Below are positions 1 through 7,278 of a stretch of DNA of 32,154 nt, in pieces (the first letter of the stretch is position 1; each line of letters opens with the position of its first letter). The DNA is from an uncultured Nostoc sp. GTDB lineage: Bacteria > Cyanobacteriota > Cyanobacteriia > Cyanobacteriales > Nostocaceae. The notes under the pieces were generated by a model. That model had not been told where the DNA came from, ran no database searches, and saw only the letters and a program-made list of their open reading frames with translations. The stretch is from contig NZ_CALMFY010000121.1 in assembly GCF_937863485.1 (NCBI RefSeq), positions 1 to 32,154 on the forward strand, read 5' to 3'. Made by a program: the position numbers and the translations under genes.

Positions 1-1182
1 TCTGTCAGCAGTGCAGGAGATATTAACGGCGACGGCATCGACGACCTGATTATTGGGGCACCTTTTGCCTCCCCCAACGGCAACAGTTCAGGGCAAAGCT
101 ACGTGCTGTTTGGTGGAAAAAATATCGGCAGTGGCACCAGCCCTATCCTAACGGGAACTGCTGGTACAGATACTCTTTTCGGCACAATTGGCAACAACAT
201 CATCGACGGCAAAGCTGGTAATGATATCCTCACGGGCAACGGTGGTCAAGATAAGTTTATTATTCGCTCTGGCGATGGTAATGATATCATCACCGATTTT
301 AGTGGCGTAGGAGGTAAAGGCTCAAACCCATCAGCAGCAGTAATTGCCAATGTTGATACACTGCAATTTATCGGTTCGGGACTAACTGCTCAAAATTTAC
401 AACTAACTGAAAATGGCAACAACTTGGAAGTCACTTTTGAAAATGTGGCATCCACCAAAGTAACTCTGCAAAACTTCAAATTACCAAACCTGGATAACCT
501 GCCAGCAAGTTCTTCAAGACCTGCACTCGGCAATATAGAGTTTGATGGGCAAAGCAGCATCACCGACAGCTTCGATGTGATTACTGCCAACTCTACTCAA
601 GCTAACATTTTCAATAAAAACACTGTCACCTTCTTGAATGACTTAAACAATAATATCGCCGGTTTTAACAACTCCAATGATGTGATTAATGGTCAAGGGG
701 GTAATGACATTATTAATGGCAACAGTGGCAATGACCTGTTGCGGGGCGGGTCAGGCGATGATATTCTCATCAGTGGAGAAGATAATGATACTCTTGTGGG
801 TGGTGTAGGCAATGATGTTCTCATTGGCGGTGCGGGTGCTGACAGATTCCTTTACAACACCGATGCAGCCTTTGCCCTGACTGCTGTTGGTGTAGATGCC
901 ATTAGTGACTTCAACAGTTCTGAAGGTGACAAGATTATCTTAGATAAAACTACCTTTAATGCAATTACTTCAGCTGCCGGAACTGGTTTTAGTAACAAGA
1001 GTGATTTTCAAATCACTTCTTCAGCGGGGACTAGGACGGCGAAAATTGTGTACGATCCTGTGAGTGGGCAGTTGTTCTACAACCAAAATGGCAGCGCGAC
1101 TGGTTTTGGCAGTGGTGGTCTATTTGCAACTCTAACTGGTGCGCCAACTCTCACGGCATCTGATTTTGTGTTGCAAGCGTAG
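1..1182 (+). CDS. FG-GAP / RTX calcium-binding protein, 3' part (5' end outside window)
   Basis: The reading frame is open from the first base, so this is the C-terminal 393 residues of a longer protein. The first residues include the calcium-loop core GDINGDGIDDLIIGAP, an FG-GAP (integrin alpha-type beta-propeller) repeat. They are followed by two blocks of RTX nonapeptides of the GGxGxDxLx type: a short one at about residues 45-85 of the visible part (GKAGNDILTGNGGQD) and a longer one at about residues 225-285 (GGNDIINGNSGNDLLRGGSG). The tail has the familiar end of RTX proteins, a RFLYN-type strand followed by a DAISDF segment. RTX blocks fold into calcium-bound beta-rolls outside the cell, and such proteins usually leave by type I secretion. 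No catalytic domain is visible here. A surface or extracellular matrix protein is the best guess. Family assignment is sure; function is not. Confidence 0.9.
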   Translation, partial: SVSSAGDINGDGIDDLIIGAPFASPNGNSSGQSYVLFGGKNIGSGTSPILTGTAGTDTLFGTIGNNIIDGKAGNDILTGNGGQDKFIIRSGDGNDIITDFSGVGGKGSNPSAAVIANVDTLQFIGSGLTAQNLQLTENGNNLEVTFENVASTKVTLQNFKLPNLDNLPASSSRPALGNIEFDGQSSITDSFDVITANSTQANIFNKNTVTFLNDLNNNIAGFNNSNDVINGQGGNDIINGNSGNDLLRGGSGDDILISGEDNDTLVGGVGNDVLIGGAGADRFLYNTDAAFALTAVGVDAISDFNSSEGDKIILDKTTFNAITSAAGTGFSNKSDFQITSSAGTRTAKIVYDPVSGQLFYNQNGSATGFGSGGLFATLTGAPTLTASDFVLQA

Positions 1183-1191
1183 TTTGTCCAA

Positions 1192-1401
1192 AACACGAAA
1201 CTTCGAGCTTGGAACACGAAACTCCAAGCTTTGAACACGAAACTCTGAGCTTTGAACACAAAACTCCGAGCTTTGAACACGAAACTCCGAGCTTTGAACA
1301 CAAAACTCCGAGTTCAGAACACGAAACTCCGAGCTTTGAACACAAAACTCCGAGTTCAGAACACCAAACTCCGAGTTCAAAACACGAAACTCCGAGTTCA
1401 G
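1192..1401. repeat. 10 x 21-bp tandem repeat
   Basis: Ten head-to-tail units of exactly 21 bp begin AACACGAAACTC or AACACAAAACTC and end in GAGCTTTG or GAGTTCAG. The two unit variants alternate in the second half (1276-1401). Units ending in GAGTT contain the small palindrome AACTCCGAGTT. The array lies in the gap between two converging genes, 9 bp after the stop of the RTX gene and 36 bp before the stop of the DUF1338 gene. Because 21 is a multiple of 3, several frames stay open on both strands, but none has a start signal or protein-like composition. Tandem repeats with a heptameric base are well known in Nostoc-type genomes. Confidence 0.9.
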
Positions 1402-1437
1402 AACCTTGAAGCTTATTTCTTCACTAACAACTCTGGG

Positions 1438-2352
1438 CTATTTAAATAGACGAGTCATTTCAAATAATTGCTGGGCACTACTTCCTAAAAAAGCATCGAA
1501 AAGTAACTGCCCTCCAGATTCCACTTCTACTATATAGCGCTGGGCAATTTCATAATAAGCGTAAGTCCAAGGGATCTGAATTTCTGCGCCACTGTTATCA
1601 TCTAACACTGTGACCATTTCCGTTACTGCTTGAGTTGCAGTTTGCCGCAAACCACAAGCAACATTTCCCTCTATCTCTGCTTTCATTGGTACACCCAGGT
1701 TAGCCAAAGCACTGGCGGTAGTATCAATGTCTGGATATTCTGGAGTATTCTGGCCGTTGACGTAGCCTGTGAAATGGTTGACACCATATCCGTGCAACAA
1801 TACCCAAGCCCCATACTGAGTAACCTGATTCACCTCTTCGATAACAGAACGCAGGGGAGGTAGCCAAGGGCGGGTGAAGACTTGCTGGAGTTGTTTGGCA
1901 ATAGTTTCAATGTTCCCGTCTTTTTGTAGAAGAGTAAGGGGTGAGGTCAGTTCGTATTGGATTGAAGATACTGTTTTAGAGATGAGTTGGGCAATATTAG
2001 CAGGCAATTCATCGACAATCAACTCGCTGATAAACAGCTTGGGTAAGTTAAATTCCTCTTGCTGTGGATGACGATAATGACGGGCATACAGATGAGTTTG
2101 AGCAAAATTATACTCTCCAGCCGCCACATAACCTAAAGCTTCTGCAAGTTGCCCGAGGTAGTCAATTCCCAAGTTAACTTGACCCTGTGGACTATCTGCT
2201 AATAAACGCAAAGACCGAAAGGCGATGTGGTCGTTGGCGACAGTTCCACGCGCAGCAGTAATCATTTGCTCGTAGGTACGGGCATGATTTACCCTGGCGC
2301 TGTATTCTTGCCAAAGTAATTTCCACAAATGAAAGGCAATTTCGGGTTTCAT
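1438..2352 (-). CDS. DUF1338 family protein, probable 2-oxoadipate dioxygenase/decarboxylase
   Basis: This 304-residue protein belongs to the DUF1338 family. Characterised members (HglS/YdcJ type) are Fe(II) enzymes that convert 2-oxoadipate to D-2-hydroxyglutarate in lysine breakdown. The N-terminal motif NDHIAFRSL carries H42 and R46, with the same four-residue spacing as the metal His and substrate Arg of the bacterial enzyme. GYGVNHFTGYVN gives the second metal His (H193). The Glu in YYEIAQR (E268) is the likely third ligand. Length is in the shorter class of the family. The start is ATG with no clear ribosome-binding site. The upstream gene on the same strand is a class III aminotransferase, which could supply the oxo-acid, although 352 bp of repeat sequence separate them. 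The family is fairly certain; the exact substrate in cyanobacteria is inferred. Confidence 0.8.
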   Translation of the reverse strand: MKPEIAFHLWKLLWQEYSARVNHARTYEQMITAARGTVANDHIAFRSLRLLADSPQGQVNLGIDYLGQLAEALGYVAAGEYNFAQTHLYARHYRHPQQEEFNLPKLFISELIVDELPANIAQLISKTVSSIQYELTSPLTLLQKDGNIETIAKQLQQVFTRPWLPPLRSVIEEVNQVTQYGAWVLLHGYGVNHFTGYVNGQNTPEYPDIDTTASALANLGVPMKAEIEGNVACGLRQTATQAVTEMVTVLDDNSGAEIQIPWTYAYYEIAQRYIVEVESGGQLLFDAFLGSSAQQLFEMTRLFK

Positions 2353-2456
2353 AAAGTATTAGATATTGGGCATTGGTTATTTCCTTCCTCGCTGTACCCT
2401 GTACTCTGCTCCTCATCCCCTAAAAATTTACAGCTATTTTCAGATAAATAGACCAT

Positions 2457-2694
2457 GCTGTAGGGGCGCAAGACCTTGCATACGTGTCAACTTAAGGCAA
2501 AAGCCAGTCTAGAACAAGGTTTTAGAGGTTGTCTTGTTCCCAGTCTCTGACTGGGAATGCCTAACGTGAGGCTCCGCCTCAAGACTTGCGGCAGAGCCGC
2601 AATTGATTTGCATTTCCAGCCAGAGGCTCTTAACGAGGATTTTAAAAGGGTTTGGGCTTAAGTTGACGCCAATGAAGACCTTGCGCCTCTACAA
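2457..2694. repeat. nested inverted-repeat elements in the 352-bp gap
   Basis: Two elements appear nested. The outer arms are GTAGGGGCGCAAG near 2460 and CTTGCGCCTCTAC near 2680-2692 (inverted, one mismatch). Inside lies a unit bounded by the perfect 11-bp inverted repeat GTCAACTTAAG (2486-2496) and CTTAAGTTGAC (2657-2667). Its interior contains the stem TTCCCAGT/ACTGGGAA and GC-rich dyads such as GAGGCTCCGCCTC and GCGGCAGAGCCGC. This is the structure of small non-coding elements common in Nostoc-type genomes. No transposase is present and no target duplication is visible at the inner ends. The rest of the gap between the two minus-strand genes shows no other feature. Confidence 0.65.
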
Positions 2695-2704
2695 CAAATG
2701 TGAT

Positions 2705-4114
2705 TCAAATAAATGAAAAATCCTGTAACACCTCGCTGATAATCTGAAGGGCTATCTGAATTTGGTCGCTGTCGATAACCAAAGGTGGACAAAAACGAAT
2801 TGCAGCTTTACCGCAACCTAGTAACAATAAACCCCGTAAAAAAGCTTCTTGGATAATGCGATCGCGCAATTTATGATCAAGATTACCCTGTTGATCCAAT
2901 AAATCCACTGCAACCATCAAACCTTTACCTCGTGGCGGCGATACTCTGGGAAATTTTTGATGCAAATGGGTCAGACTCGCTTGTAATAATTCTCCCATCT
3001 GGGTAGCGTTGCTCATCAAACCACTTTCCAGCAGTCGCAGTGTGGCAATACCAGCAGCACAAGCTACTGGATTACCGCCAAATGTGGTAGCGTGAGAACC
3101 GGCAGGCCAAGTCATTAACTCAGGTCTAGCAAGTATCGCTCCTAATGGCAGACCACTGGCGATGCCTTTGGCAGTAGTAATGATATCAGGCATCACTCCC
3201 CAATGCTCGATCGCAAATAAGCGACCAGTTCGCCCCATCCCCGCTTGCACTTCATCCACTACCATCAGAATACCGTGGCGATCGCAAATATCCCGAATCC
3301 GTTGCAAGAAACCATCCTCTGGTACGATATACCCACCTTCCCCTTGAATCGCTTCGACTACGATCGCCGCTACTTCTTGCGCTGGTAAAATTGTCGTGAA
3401 TAGCTGTTTTTCCAGGTAATCTAAGCTCGCGTGAGTGCCGTAGGGGATATGAGTAACACCAGGAACTAAAGGCCCAAAATTAGCTCGCTGCACTGCTTTG
3501 GAACCAGTCAGAGACATTGCCCCATAGGTGCGTCCGTGAAATGCACCTAAGAAGGCTACGATTAGCGATCGCTTGGTGTAATATCGAGCTAGTTTGATGG
3601 CTCCTTCGTTGGATTCTGCCCCGGAATTGGTGAAAAATACTTTTGCAGGGAACTTAGCGTTATTCTGTGGATTGGGAAAAGGGGCACGAATCGCTAGTTG
3701 TTCCGCTAGTTCCACCATCGGCTCATAATAAAAATCCGTCCCTGACATGTGCAGTAGACGCTCCGACTGTTCTTGAATTGCTTTGACAACTTCCGGGTGG
3801 GCGTGTCCGGTGGCGGTAACAGCAATACCTGCGGTCATATCCAGAAATACATTGCCATCTACATCTTCTACCATACAGCCCTGGCCGCGAGATACAACTA
3901 ACGGGTAATCGCGGGTATAAGAAGGAGAAGTTACAGCGCGATCGCGTTGTACAATTGCTTGAGCACGAGGCCCAGGTAAGGAAGTTATTAAACGGGGTGT
4001 ACGAGGTAAATTTAGGTTAATAGGGATACTTAACATAATTTTTTTCGATTTTTTAAAGATTACTGAATAATTAAACGCTAAAGGTTGATTGCTTGCAGTA
4101 GCATTTGATTCCAT
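2705..4114 (-). CDS. class III PLP-dependent aminotransferase (acetylornithine/4-aminobutyrate aminotransferase family)
   Basis: Fold-type I, class III transaminase moving an amino group from an omega- or alpha-amino acid to an oxo-acid. Visible landmarks are the PLP phosphate-binding NSGAESNEGA (164-172), the FHGRTYGAMSLTG segment (about 192-204), D287 in VVDEVQAGMGRTGR and the Schiff-base lysine K316 in TTAKGIASGLPLGA. The protein resembles the archaeal-type broad-specificity ornithine/GABA transaminase branch more than ArgD, so the true donor is open. The first 26 residues are low-complexity and not family-like. A start at the internal ATG (4036, MLSIPINLNLPRTPR) is more likely than the ATG at 4114, though neither has a Shine-Dalgarno. 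The downstream DUF1338 gene suggests 2-aminoadipate as a candidate substrate (inference). Confidence 0.88.
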   Translation of the reverse strand: MESNATASNQPLAFNYSVIFKKSKKIMLSIPINLNLPRTPRLITSLPGPRAQAIVQRDRAVTSPSYTRDYPLVVSRGQGCMVEDVDGNVFLDMTAGIAVTATGHAHPEVVKAIQEQSERLLHMSGTDFYYEPMVELAEQLAIRAPFPNPQNNAKFPAKVFFTNSGAESNEGAIKLARYYTKRSLIVAFLGAFHGRTYGAMSLTGSKAVQRANFGPLVPGVTHIPYGTHASLDYLEKQLFTTILPAQEVAAIVVEAIQGEGGYIVPEDGFLQRIRDICDRHGILMVVDEVQAGMGRTGRLFAIEHWGVMPDIITTAKGIASGLPLGAILARPELMTWPAGSHATTFGGNPVACAAGIATLRLLESGLMSNATQMGELLQASLTHLHQKFPRVSPPRGKGLMVAVDLLDQQGNLDHKLRDRIIQEAFLRGLLLLGCGKAAIRFCPPLVIDSDQIQIALQIISEVLQDFSFI

Positions 4115-4318
4115 TAGTGTAGTAATTACGTATTTAATAAAAAATTCGAGTATACGTCAGCGATCAGGCAAAAATACAGAAATCCTCAGAGGTTGCCCGT
4201 TTTTATAACACAACTTCTGCGATCGCGTCATCTTGTATTTTTTGAAGCATAACAGCTTCACTATTAGATGTCAGGGTACAAGCCACAGCACATTTTGGAG
4301 AAAAAGGTGTATTACATC

Positions 4319-4437
4319 CAGGACTTACGCAAGAACTCTCTGAAACTCTTATTCCTTTGTGTCCTACCCTGCGGGAAGCCACTTCGTGTCTATGCGTCCT
4401 TTGCGGTTCGTTTTATCATGATTTTGCGTAAGTCCTG
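4319..4437. mobile_element. 119-bp MITE with perfect 14-bp inverted ends and 5-bp target duplication
   Basis: The element starts CAGGACTTACGCAA (4319-4332) and ends with its exact reverse complement TTGCGTAAGTCCTG (4424-4437). It is flanked on both sides by ACATC (4314-4318 and 4438-4442), a textbook target-site duplication. There is no reading frame inside, so it must have been moved by a transposase encoded elsewhere. The same end sequence occurs alone at 5455 and 7094, so the family has been active around this locus. Confidence 0.88.
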
Positions 4438-4507
4438 ACATCTACAGGAGAATTGCTCTCATCTTCGACTCAACCACAAAATAGGTAGTACGCCACGTCT
4501 ACGCAAA

Positions 4508-4633
4508 AGTTAGTTTTGGAGTCACATTTGTTGCTTTTGCGACTCCAATAGTTAGTTTTGGAGTCACATTTGTTGCTTTTGCGACTCCAATAGTTAGTTT
4601 TCAAGTCGCATTTGTTGCTTTTGCGACTCCAAA
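4508..4633. repeat. 3 x 42-bp tandem repeat, each unit a hairpin
   Basis: Three consecutive 42-bp units begin AGTTAGTTTT. Units 1 and 2 are identical and unit 3 has three changes. Each contains arms TTGGAGTCACA and TGCGACTCCAA, an 11-bp inverted repeat with one mismatch. In unit 3 one arm changes GGAGTCACA to CAAGTCGCA, which weakens one end of the stem but repairs the mismatch. The array ends 188 bp before the DUF1003 start. It may form three stacked stem-loops in DNA or RNA. Confidence 0.85.
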
Positions 4634-4821
4634 AGTTAGTTCAGCAGTAGCCAGAAGACCATAAATAAACTCCAAAAACCTTGTTTGATTCAGTAGCAAT
4701 AGTAATCTACCAAAATCTATCTGTGGGTACTTTCATGCATTTTTTCTTCCTTCAAGTATCGCTTTCCAGTCAAAATTGAAGTTAGTCAGTTGAAGGAATC
4801 ATTCATAACGCTAGACTACCA

Positions 4822-5439
4822 ATGCAAACCAACAATCAACCAAATCTAAGTGATTCACCGCAAGCAGCCCAAAAAATTCTGCCCACTGCTCCATTACCAG
4901 AATCTATTAGTCAAAACATCGAGACTATCATCGCATTGCACAGACGTTCTGAAAAAAATGTCCCACAACACCAGCGCTTTGTAGAAACGATAACCATCTT
5001 TTTTGGTCGTCCTATATTCCTGTATAGCATTGTGCTTGGGATTATTCTCTGGGTAACACCCAATGCCTTACCACGACGTTTAGGTGTACCTAGATTTGAG
5101 GAAGTTCCATTTCCTTGGTTACAATTTTCACTGACTGCGGGTTCATTGTTGGTGACAACAGGGGTATTGATTAAACAGGAGCGACAAGAAAAGTTAGCAG
5201 AGCAACGGGCGCAACTTAGCCTTCAACTCAACCTGCTCTCTGAGCAGAAAATTGCTAAACTCATCGCTTTGATTGAGGAATTACGCCAAGATATTCCCAA
5301 TGTCAAAAATCGCTCTGACCCGGAGGCTGAAATAATGAAGTCCCCTACTGATGCACACGCAATTGTAGACTTATTGGAAGAAACCTTAGCATCAGAGTTA
5401 GCAAATTTATCGCAGCAAGAAATATCAACTCAGGAGTAA
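4822..5439 (+). CDS. DUF1003 family membrane protein
   Basis: A 205-residue protein with a hydrophilic N-terminus and two membrane segments at about residues 63-82 (IFLYSIVLGIILWVTPNAL) and 99-115 (WLQFSLTAGSLLVTTGVLI). The second is followed by the family signature of a basic, helical stretch (KQERQEKLAEQRAQ then LNLLSEQKIAKLIALIEELRQDI). This matches DUF1003, a family of small bacterial inner-membrane proteins of unknown function, where the second helix is likewise followed by a QNRQ-type segment and a cytoplasmic coiled coil. The C-terminal 45 residues are acidic and variable. No Shine-Dalgarno lies at normal distance; GAAGGAA is about 24 bases upstream. It stands alone, preceded by the 42-bp hairpin repeats. 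Confidence 0.8.
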   Translation: MQTNNQPNLSDSPQAAQKILPTAPLPESISQNIETIIALHRRSEKNVPQHQRFVETITIFFGRPIFLYSIVLGIILWVTPNALPRRLGVPRFEEVPFPWLQFSLTAGSLLVTTGVLIKQERQEKLAEQRAQLSLQLNLLSEQKIAKLIALIEELRQDIPNVKNRSDPEAEIMKSPTDAHAIVDLLEETLASELANLSQQEISTQE

Positions 5440-5796
5440 CAAAGTAAGCGTAGTCAGGACTTACGCAACTGTCACAAGCGATGGCGCGGTGCAGATGCGC
5501 CGTGCGTCAAACAACTAGTACCGCAAGGCGGAAGTCACTCATTCAAAAGTCAAAAGTCAAAAGTATTACGGAATGGGCTTTTTAGGGTTTTTAAATGGTT
5601 GCTCTATTTATGCCGTGTTGTACTAGGCGAGAAAGATGGGAATAGCCGGATGTTTTAGTTGCTGAACTAAATAATTTGATAACAATCTATGCTTAATTTA
5701 ATAGATTGTTTGCCCAGTTTGATCAGCTAAATCTTTGAGCCTAAGCCAGACTCAAAAATTGTAGTTATTAAAAACAGCTAGTTTACACCCATTCAA
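5440..5796. other. 357-bp intergenic region with repeat fragments and stem-loops
   Basis: The gap separates two converging genes. It contains the lone MITE end at 5455-5485, three copies of the heptamer CAAAAGT (5544-5564), a stem TTTAGTT/AACTAAA around a GCTG loop (5654-5671) and a perfect 10-bp stem AACAATCTAT/ATAGATTGTT with a 10-base loop (5681-5710). The last could end transcripts from either side but has no strong T-run. No gene is apparent. Confidence 0.6.
5455..5485 (+). repeat. solo MITE-family end (31 bp), direct copy 1
   Basis: It begins with the 14-bp end CAGGACTTACGCAA of the 4319-4437 element and continues CTGTCACAAGCGATGGC. The same 31 bp recurs at 7094-7124 in the same orientation with two mismatches. 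No matching right end is present nearby. Confidence 0.75.
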
Positions 5797-7014
5797 TTAA
5801 TTTAAAAAGTTCTCCACGCATCTGACAAATATTTCTACACCCATTCCCAACGCTGTTTCATCAAAATCAAACCGGGGATGATGATGAGGATAGGCCAAGT
5901 CTTTCTCAGGGTTAGCAGAACCTAAGAAGAAATAGCAACCAGGAACCTCTTGCAAGAAGAATGACATATCTTCAGCAGCCATAGTTTGACATTCTGGCAC
6001 AATACCCATTGGGGTTTCTACCACTTCTTCTGCTACAGTTCGCACCAATTCTGCCATCTTAATATCATTAATTACTGGTGGATAAAGTGACCAGTATTCT
6101 AAGTCATAACTCGCAGCATGACTTTGACAAATTCCAGCAATAATCTGCTCGACACGCTGGTTGAAAAAGCCTTTCAAACTAGGATTAAAATACCTGACAG
6201 TGGCACTCATTCTCGCTGTATCAGCAATCACATTCCGCTTGGTTCCAGCATGAAGTTCGCCTACTGTCACCACAGCCGAATCAATGGGATTCACATTCCG
6301 AGCGACAATGGTTTGCAAAGCATTCACAATTTGAGCAGCAACTACAACAGAGTCAACAGTTTGATGGGGTAGTGCGCCGTGTCCACCTTTGCCCAAAATT
6401 GTGCAGTTAAAGCACTCCACAGCTGCCATCAACGCCCCAGCCCGCACACCCACTGTTCCCAAGGGCAAATTATTCCATAAGTGCAAACCAATAATTGCCT
6501 CAACATCAGGATTTTTCAGGACTCCAGCTTCAATCATCGGCTTTGCGCCTCCTGGTGATTCTTCCGCTGGCTGAAAGATAATTTTCACGGTACCGGAGAA
6601 ATCTTGGCGATGCTGCTGGAGATAATAAGCTGTACCTAAAGCGATCGCTGTATGTCCATCATGTCCACAAGCGTGCATCACTCCATCATGCTGCGATTTA
6701 TACGGCACTTCGTTGAGTTCTTGGATTGGCAAAGCATCCATATCTGCCCGAATCGCTAAAACTTTCTCTGTGCCTAATTTGTTACCCTTGATGGTGGCAA
6801 CAATGCCAGTGTGAGCAATGCCAGTTTGATGCTCAATTCCCCATTCTTGTAACTTTTGTGATACAAACTCAGCGGTCAGTTTTTCTTTAAAACCTAACTC
6901 TGGTTGTTGATGCAATCGCCGCCGCCACTCGATCAATTGTGGTTGCAATGAGCGGATTGAAAGTCGGATGCGAGATAGGTCAACAGAAGAGGGATTGGGA
7001 AAGGTAGAAACCAT
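5797..7014 (-). CDS. M20D family amidohydrolase (N-acyl-amino-acid / hippurate hydrolase type)
   Basis: A 405-residue metallopeptidase-like amidohydrolase that hydrolyses N-acyl or aryl amino acids in the cytosol. The order of motifs is that of peptidase family M20D: RADMDALPIQE (about 89-99), MHACGHDGHTA with metal ligands C116 and H118 (113-123), QPAEESPGGAKPMIEAGV with the catalytic Glu pair E151/E152, GLHLW with H178, and a C-terminal PHHHPRFDFDE carrying the last metal His. The lid domain lies between about residues 190 and 310. Length is standard for the family. No signal peptide is visible, and no Shine-Dalgarno precedes the ATG. The gene is bracketed by two direct 31-bp repeats (5455 and 7094). 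Specific substrate cannot be told; IAA-amino acid or hippurate hydrolases are relatives. Confidence 0.92.
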   Translation of the reverse strand: MVSTFPNPSSVDLSRIRLSIRSLQPQLIEWRRRLHQQPELGFKEKLTAEFVSQKLQEWGIEHQTGIAHTGIVATIKGNKLGTEKVLAIRADMDALPIQELNEVPYKSQHDGVMHACGHDGHTAIALGTAYYLQQHRQDFSGTVKIIFQPAEESPGGAKPMIEAGVLKNPDVEAIIGLHLWNNLPLGTVGVRAGALMAAVECFNCTILGKGGHGALPHQTVDSVVVAAQIVNALQTIVARNVNPIDSAVVTVGELHAGTKRNVIADTARMSATVRYFNPSLKGFFNQRVEQIIAGICQSHAASYDLEYWSLYPPVINDIKMAELVRTVAEEVVETPMGIVPECQTMAAEDMSFFLQEVPGCYFFLGSANPEKDLAYPHHHPRFDFDETALGMGVEIFVRCVENFLN

Positions 7015-7093
7015 TATGAAGACAAGCTAGTTTGAGTACAGCTAACTTAGTTTATCGTAGGGAATGGCAAAGAATCATTATCAGAATCTTCTT

Positions 7094-7124
7094 CAGGACT
7101 TACGCAACTGGCACAAGCAATGGC
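7094..7124 (+). repeat. solo MITE-family end (31 bp), direct copy 2
   Basis: It begins with CAGGACTTACGCAA and continues CTGGCACAAGCAATGGC, matching 29 of 31 bases of the copy at 5455-5485. Together the two copies flank the amidohydrolase gene as direct repeats about 1.64 kb apart. Confidence 0.75.
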
Positions 7125-7278
7125 TAACCTCAGAGGACTTGACTTTAGAGGGGCTAACCTCAACAAGTCCCCAAATTGCTACAAAAGCGAAAATCCTGGC
7201 AACTGGAGTTGCCGTAACCGAACCACATGTCATCTCTGCCGACCAATAGGTGGTACAAATGGAAACACTCATGAATAA
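7120..7278 (+). pseudogene. pentapeptide-repeat fragment
   Basis: From the ATG at 7120 the frame reads MANLRGLDFRGANLNK, which fits the A(N/D)LxG pentapeptide-repeat pattern for about two and a half repeats. The similarity then stops and the remaining residues (Cys-, Asn- and Arg-rich) are not repeat-like, ending at 7278. Pentapeptide-repeat proteins are abundant in cyanobacteria and usually have dozens of repeats, so this looks like a stub. Its ATG sits inside the 31-bp MITE end, and its end overlaps the start of the monooxygenase gene. It could also be chance. A functional product is unlikely. Confidence 0.35.

Larger units (their letters stand above)
4115..4821. other. 707-bp divergent intergenic region
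   Basis: This gap lies between the minus-strand aminotransferase and the plus-strand DUF1003 gene and should hold both promoters. It contains a HIP1-like GCGATCGCG near 4220, the MITE at 4319-4437 and the three-unit hairpin repeat at 4508-4633. Nothing protein-like was found. I could not identify a convincing -35/-10 pair. Confidence 0.6.

Noticed and set aside
1192..1401. Possible CRISPR array
   Set aside because: Units are contiguous with no unique spacers between them; the same holds for 4508-4633 and 22846-23054. No cas genes are present.
1077..1449. Several overlapping frames of 64-82 codons on both strands
   Set aside because: They run through the 21-bp tandem array; a period divisible by 3 keeps every frame open. 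They lack start signals and natural composition.
7064..7249. 61-codon plus-strand frame before the monooxygenase
   Set aside because: It crosses the 31-bp mobile end in a frame with no family pattern; the pentapeptide-like frame starting at 7120 is different.
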